Shown here piece by piece: positions 63,282-64,000 of a stretch of DNA of 64,000 nt. The first letter of the stretch is position 1; the number at the start of each line of letters is the position of its first letter. The position numbers and the translations under genes are program-made. Source of the stretch: RYN-230 sp963704995 (GTDB taxonomy: Bacteria > Actinomycetota > Actinomycetes > Streptosporangiales > Streptosporangiaceae); assembly GCA_963704995.1 (NCBI GenBank), contig CAVPIM010000010.1, positions 186,001 through 250,000 of the forward strand. Direction: 5' to 3'. The notes beneath the pieces were generated by a model that ran no database searches, was not told the origin of the DNA, and saw only the letters and a list, made by a program, of their open reading frames with translations.

Positions 63282-63932
63282 TTACCTCGGGCGGCTGGCC
63301 AGGAACTCGTCCGGTTCCAGGTAGTACGGGTTGTCGATGACCATGCCGCCGAGGAGCGCCTTGGGGTGCGTCTTCAGCACGTCCATGATCAGGTCTCCGG
63401 AGCACCGGGTCAGGTCGTAGAGGCAGAGGTTGACCTGGGGGAAGTTCGACATGATCCGGTTGAGCTCGGATTCGTAGCCCATCAGGTCGCTGACCACTGA
63501 CTCGTCCCGGTGCGCCCAGCTCATGTCGCCGATGTTCCGGGCCTGCATGGGGCCGTCCGGCCGGGGGCTCTCGTCTCCCAGGCTCTGGCGGGCGTCTCCC
63601 AGGCTCTGGCGGGCCTTGCCCTCCCAGAACTTCAGCATCCGCTCGGGCAGGAAGCCGCCGTCGGCCAGGTACGTGCCGTAGGAGTCGAGCACCTCGAGCT
63701 GGCAGTCTGACAGGTAGGGCTCCACCTCGATGTGCTCGGACATGCTGGCCAGCACGTCGCCGGGGGTGCAGCTATCCACCACGCAGGTGCACTTGGCGCC
63801 GGCCTTGAGCCCCTCGACCAGGAACGGGATGAGGATCTCGTCGCGCTCGGAGGCCTGGCGGTAGAACCCGCAGATGTGATCCCCCACGCGCCACTGCAGG
63901 CCCAGCACCTCACGGGCCGCCTCTGCGCTCAT
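63282..63932 (-). CDS. MEDS-domain sensor-like protein
   Basis: 216 residues from the ATG at 63932 with GGAGG six bases upstream; the longer frame to 63974 lacks a site. It follows the MEDS (DcmR sensory) pattern: GDHICGFYRQASERDEILIP, EGLKAGAKCTCVVDS, CQLEVLDSYGTYLADGGFLPERMLKFW and VNLCLYDLTRCSGDLIMDVLKTHP. MEDS domains are found in regulators of methylotrophic and hydrocarbon-using bacteria and next to anti-sigma or STAS proteins. No output domain is attached. A seven-residue unit (ARQSLGD) is duplicated in tandem at 63581-63615. Confidence 0.8.
   Translation of the reverse strand: MSAEAAREVLGLQWRVGDHICGFYRQASERDEILIPFLVEGLKAGAKCTCVVDSCTPGDVLASMSEHIEVEPYLSDCQLEVLDSYGTYLADGGFLPERMLKFWEGKARQSLGDARQSLGDESPRPDGPMQARNIGDMSWAHRDESVVSDLMGYESELNRIMSNFPQVNLCLYDLTRCSGDLIMDVLKTHPKALLGGMVIDNPYYLEPDEFLASRPR
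63581..63615. repeat. 21-bp tandem duplication in the MEDS gene
   Basis: CTCCCAGGCTCTGGCGGG recurs with a period of 21 bases, duplicating seven residues in frame. Recent slippage is likely. Confidence 0.65.
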
Positions 63933-64000
63933 ACGTGCCCTCCGTGGAGCCTGGCCCCAGGTGACGGACGCCACCTGGGGCCGACGTTACAGCGTCAGAG

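Noticed and set aside
1..64000. tRNA, rRNA, insertion sequences, prophage or alkene monooxygenase genes
   Set aside because: Looked for by motif and by protein family on both strands; none found in the window.

Overview
The window is high-GC actinobacterial DNA (roughly 70% G+C by eye). Support comes from strong G/C third-position bias, frequent GTG starts, and family content: an FhaA-like FHA protein, a DosR/DevR-like regulator, an actinobacterial-style DprA-ComF pair, a VapBC pair, a MEDS-domain protein and many LPxxG-free secreted proteins. No rRNA, tRNA, CRISPR, insertion sequence or phage gene was recognised, so the genus cannot be fixed.

Layout. 1-9 kb: a partial IlvX-type TPP enzyme; a membrane quality-control trio (lipoprotein, FtsH-like protease with an unusual AAA+ insertion, small HExxH protein); a glutaminyl cyclase-like protein; an HtrA-type protease; an enoyl-CoA hydratase. 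8-19.6 kb: a surface-protein locus resembling the WxL systems of Bacillota. It has a DUF916-type membrane-anchored partner, a small secreted protein with a WxL-like domain, a divergent adhesin of about 2,880 residues (L-type lectin, TIG, four He_PIG-like domains, 14 DUF11-type repeats, terminal WxL-like domain) and a small one-DUF11 protein. This stretch carries about 35 apparent single-base frame breaks that leave homology intact on both sides, most easily explained as consensus errors. 20-31 kb: an FHA protein with partner, fatty-acid activation and dehydrogenation genes, dprA-comF, a PQQ-propeller protein and a divergent two-component pair. 30.4-38.5 kb: a polysaccharide region with GH12, an epimerase, a processive GT2 synthase overlapping a GH26 gene, a hidden small membrane ORF, and a tandem pair of secreted paralogues with conserved leader hairpins.

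38.6-47.7 kb: two GNAT enzymes, a PRC-barrel-like protein, then a minus-strand operon that looks like bacterial coenzyme M (CoM) biosynthesis: a ComA-type phosphosulfolactate synthase, two aspartase/fumarase-superfamily enzymes, a PLP enzyme and a Cys/His-rich protein of unknown function. It is headed by an epoxyalkane:CoM transferase-like zinc protein. 51.4-58.3 kb: an NDP-forming acyl-CoA synthetase, a two-subunit CoA-transferase and a single-Cys disulfide reductase in one overlapping operon, beside a divergent CoA-acylating aldehyde dehydrogenase. This is the kind of gene set proposed to process CoM thioethers in ethene and vinyl chloride assimilating actinobacteria. Together, 40.8-58.3 kb is read as a CoM production and CoM-dependent epoxide (or sulfonate) assimilation locus. 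No alkene monooxygenase is present in the window. A VapBC pair, an AT-richer foreign-looking gene and small membrane proteins lie between the two halves. 58.3-64 kb: an S9 oligopeptidase, a secreted purple-acid-phosphatase-like protein and a MEDS sensor protein.
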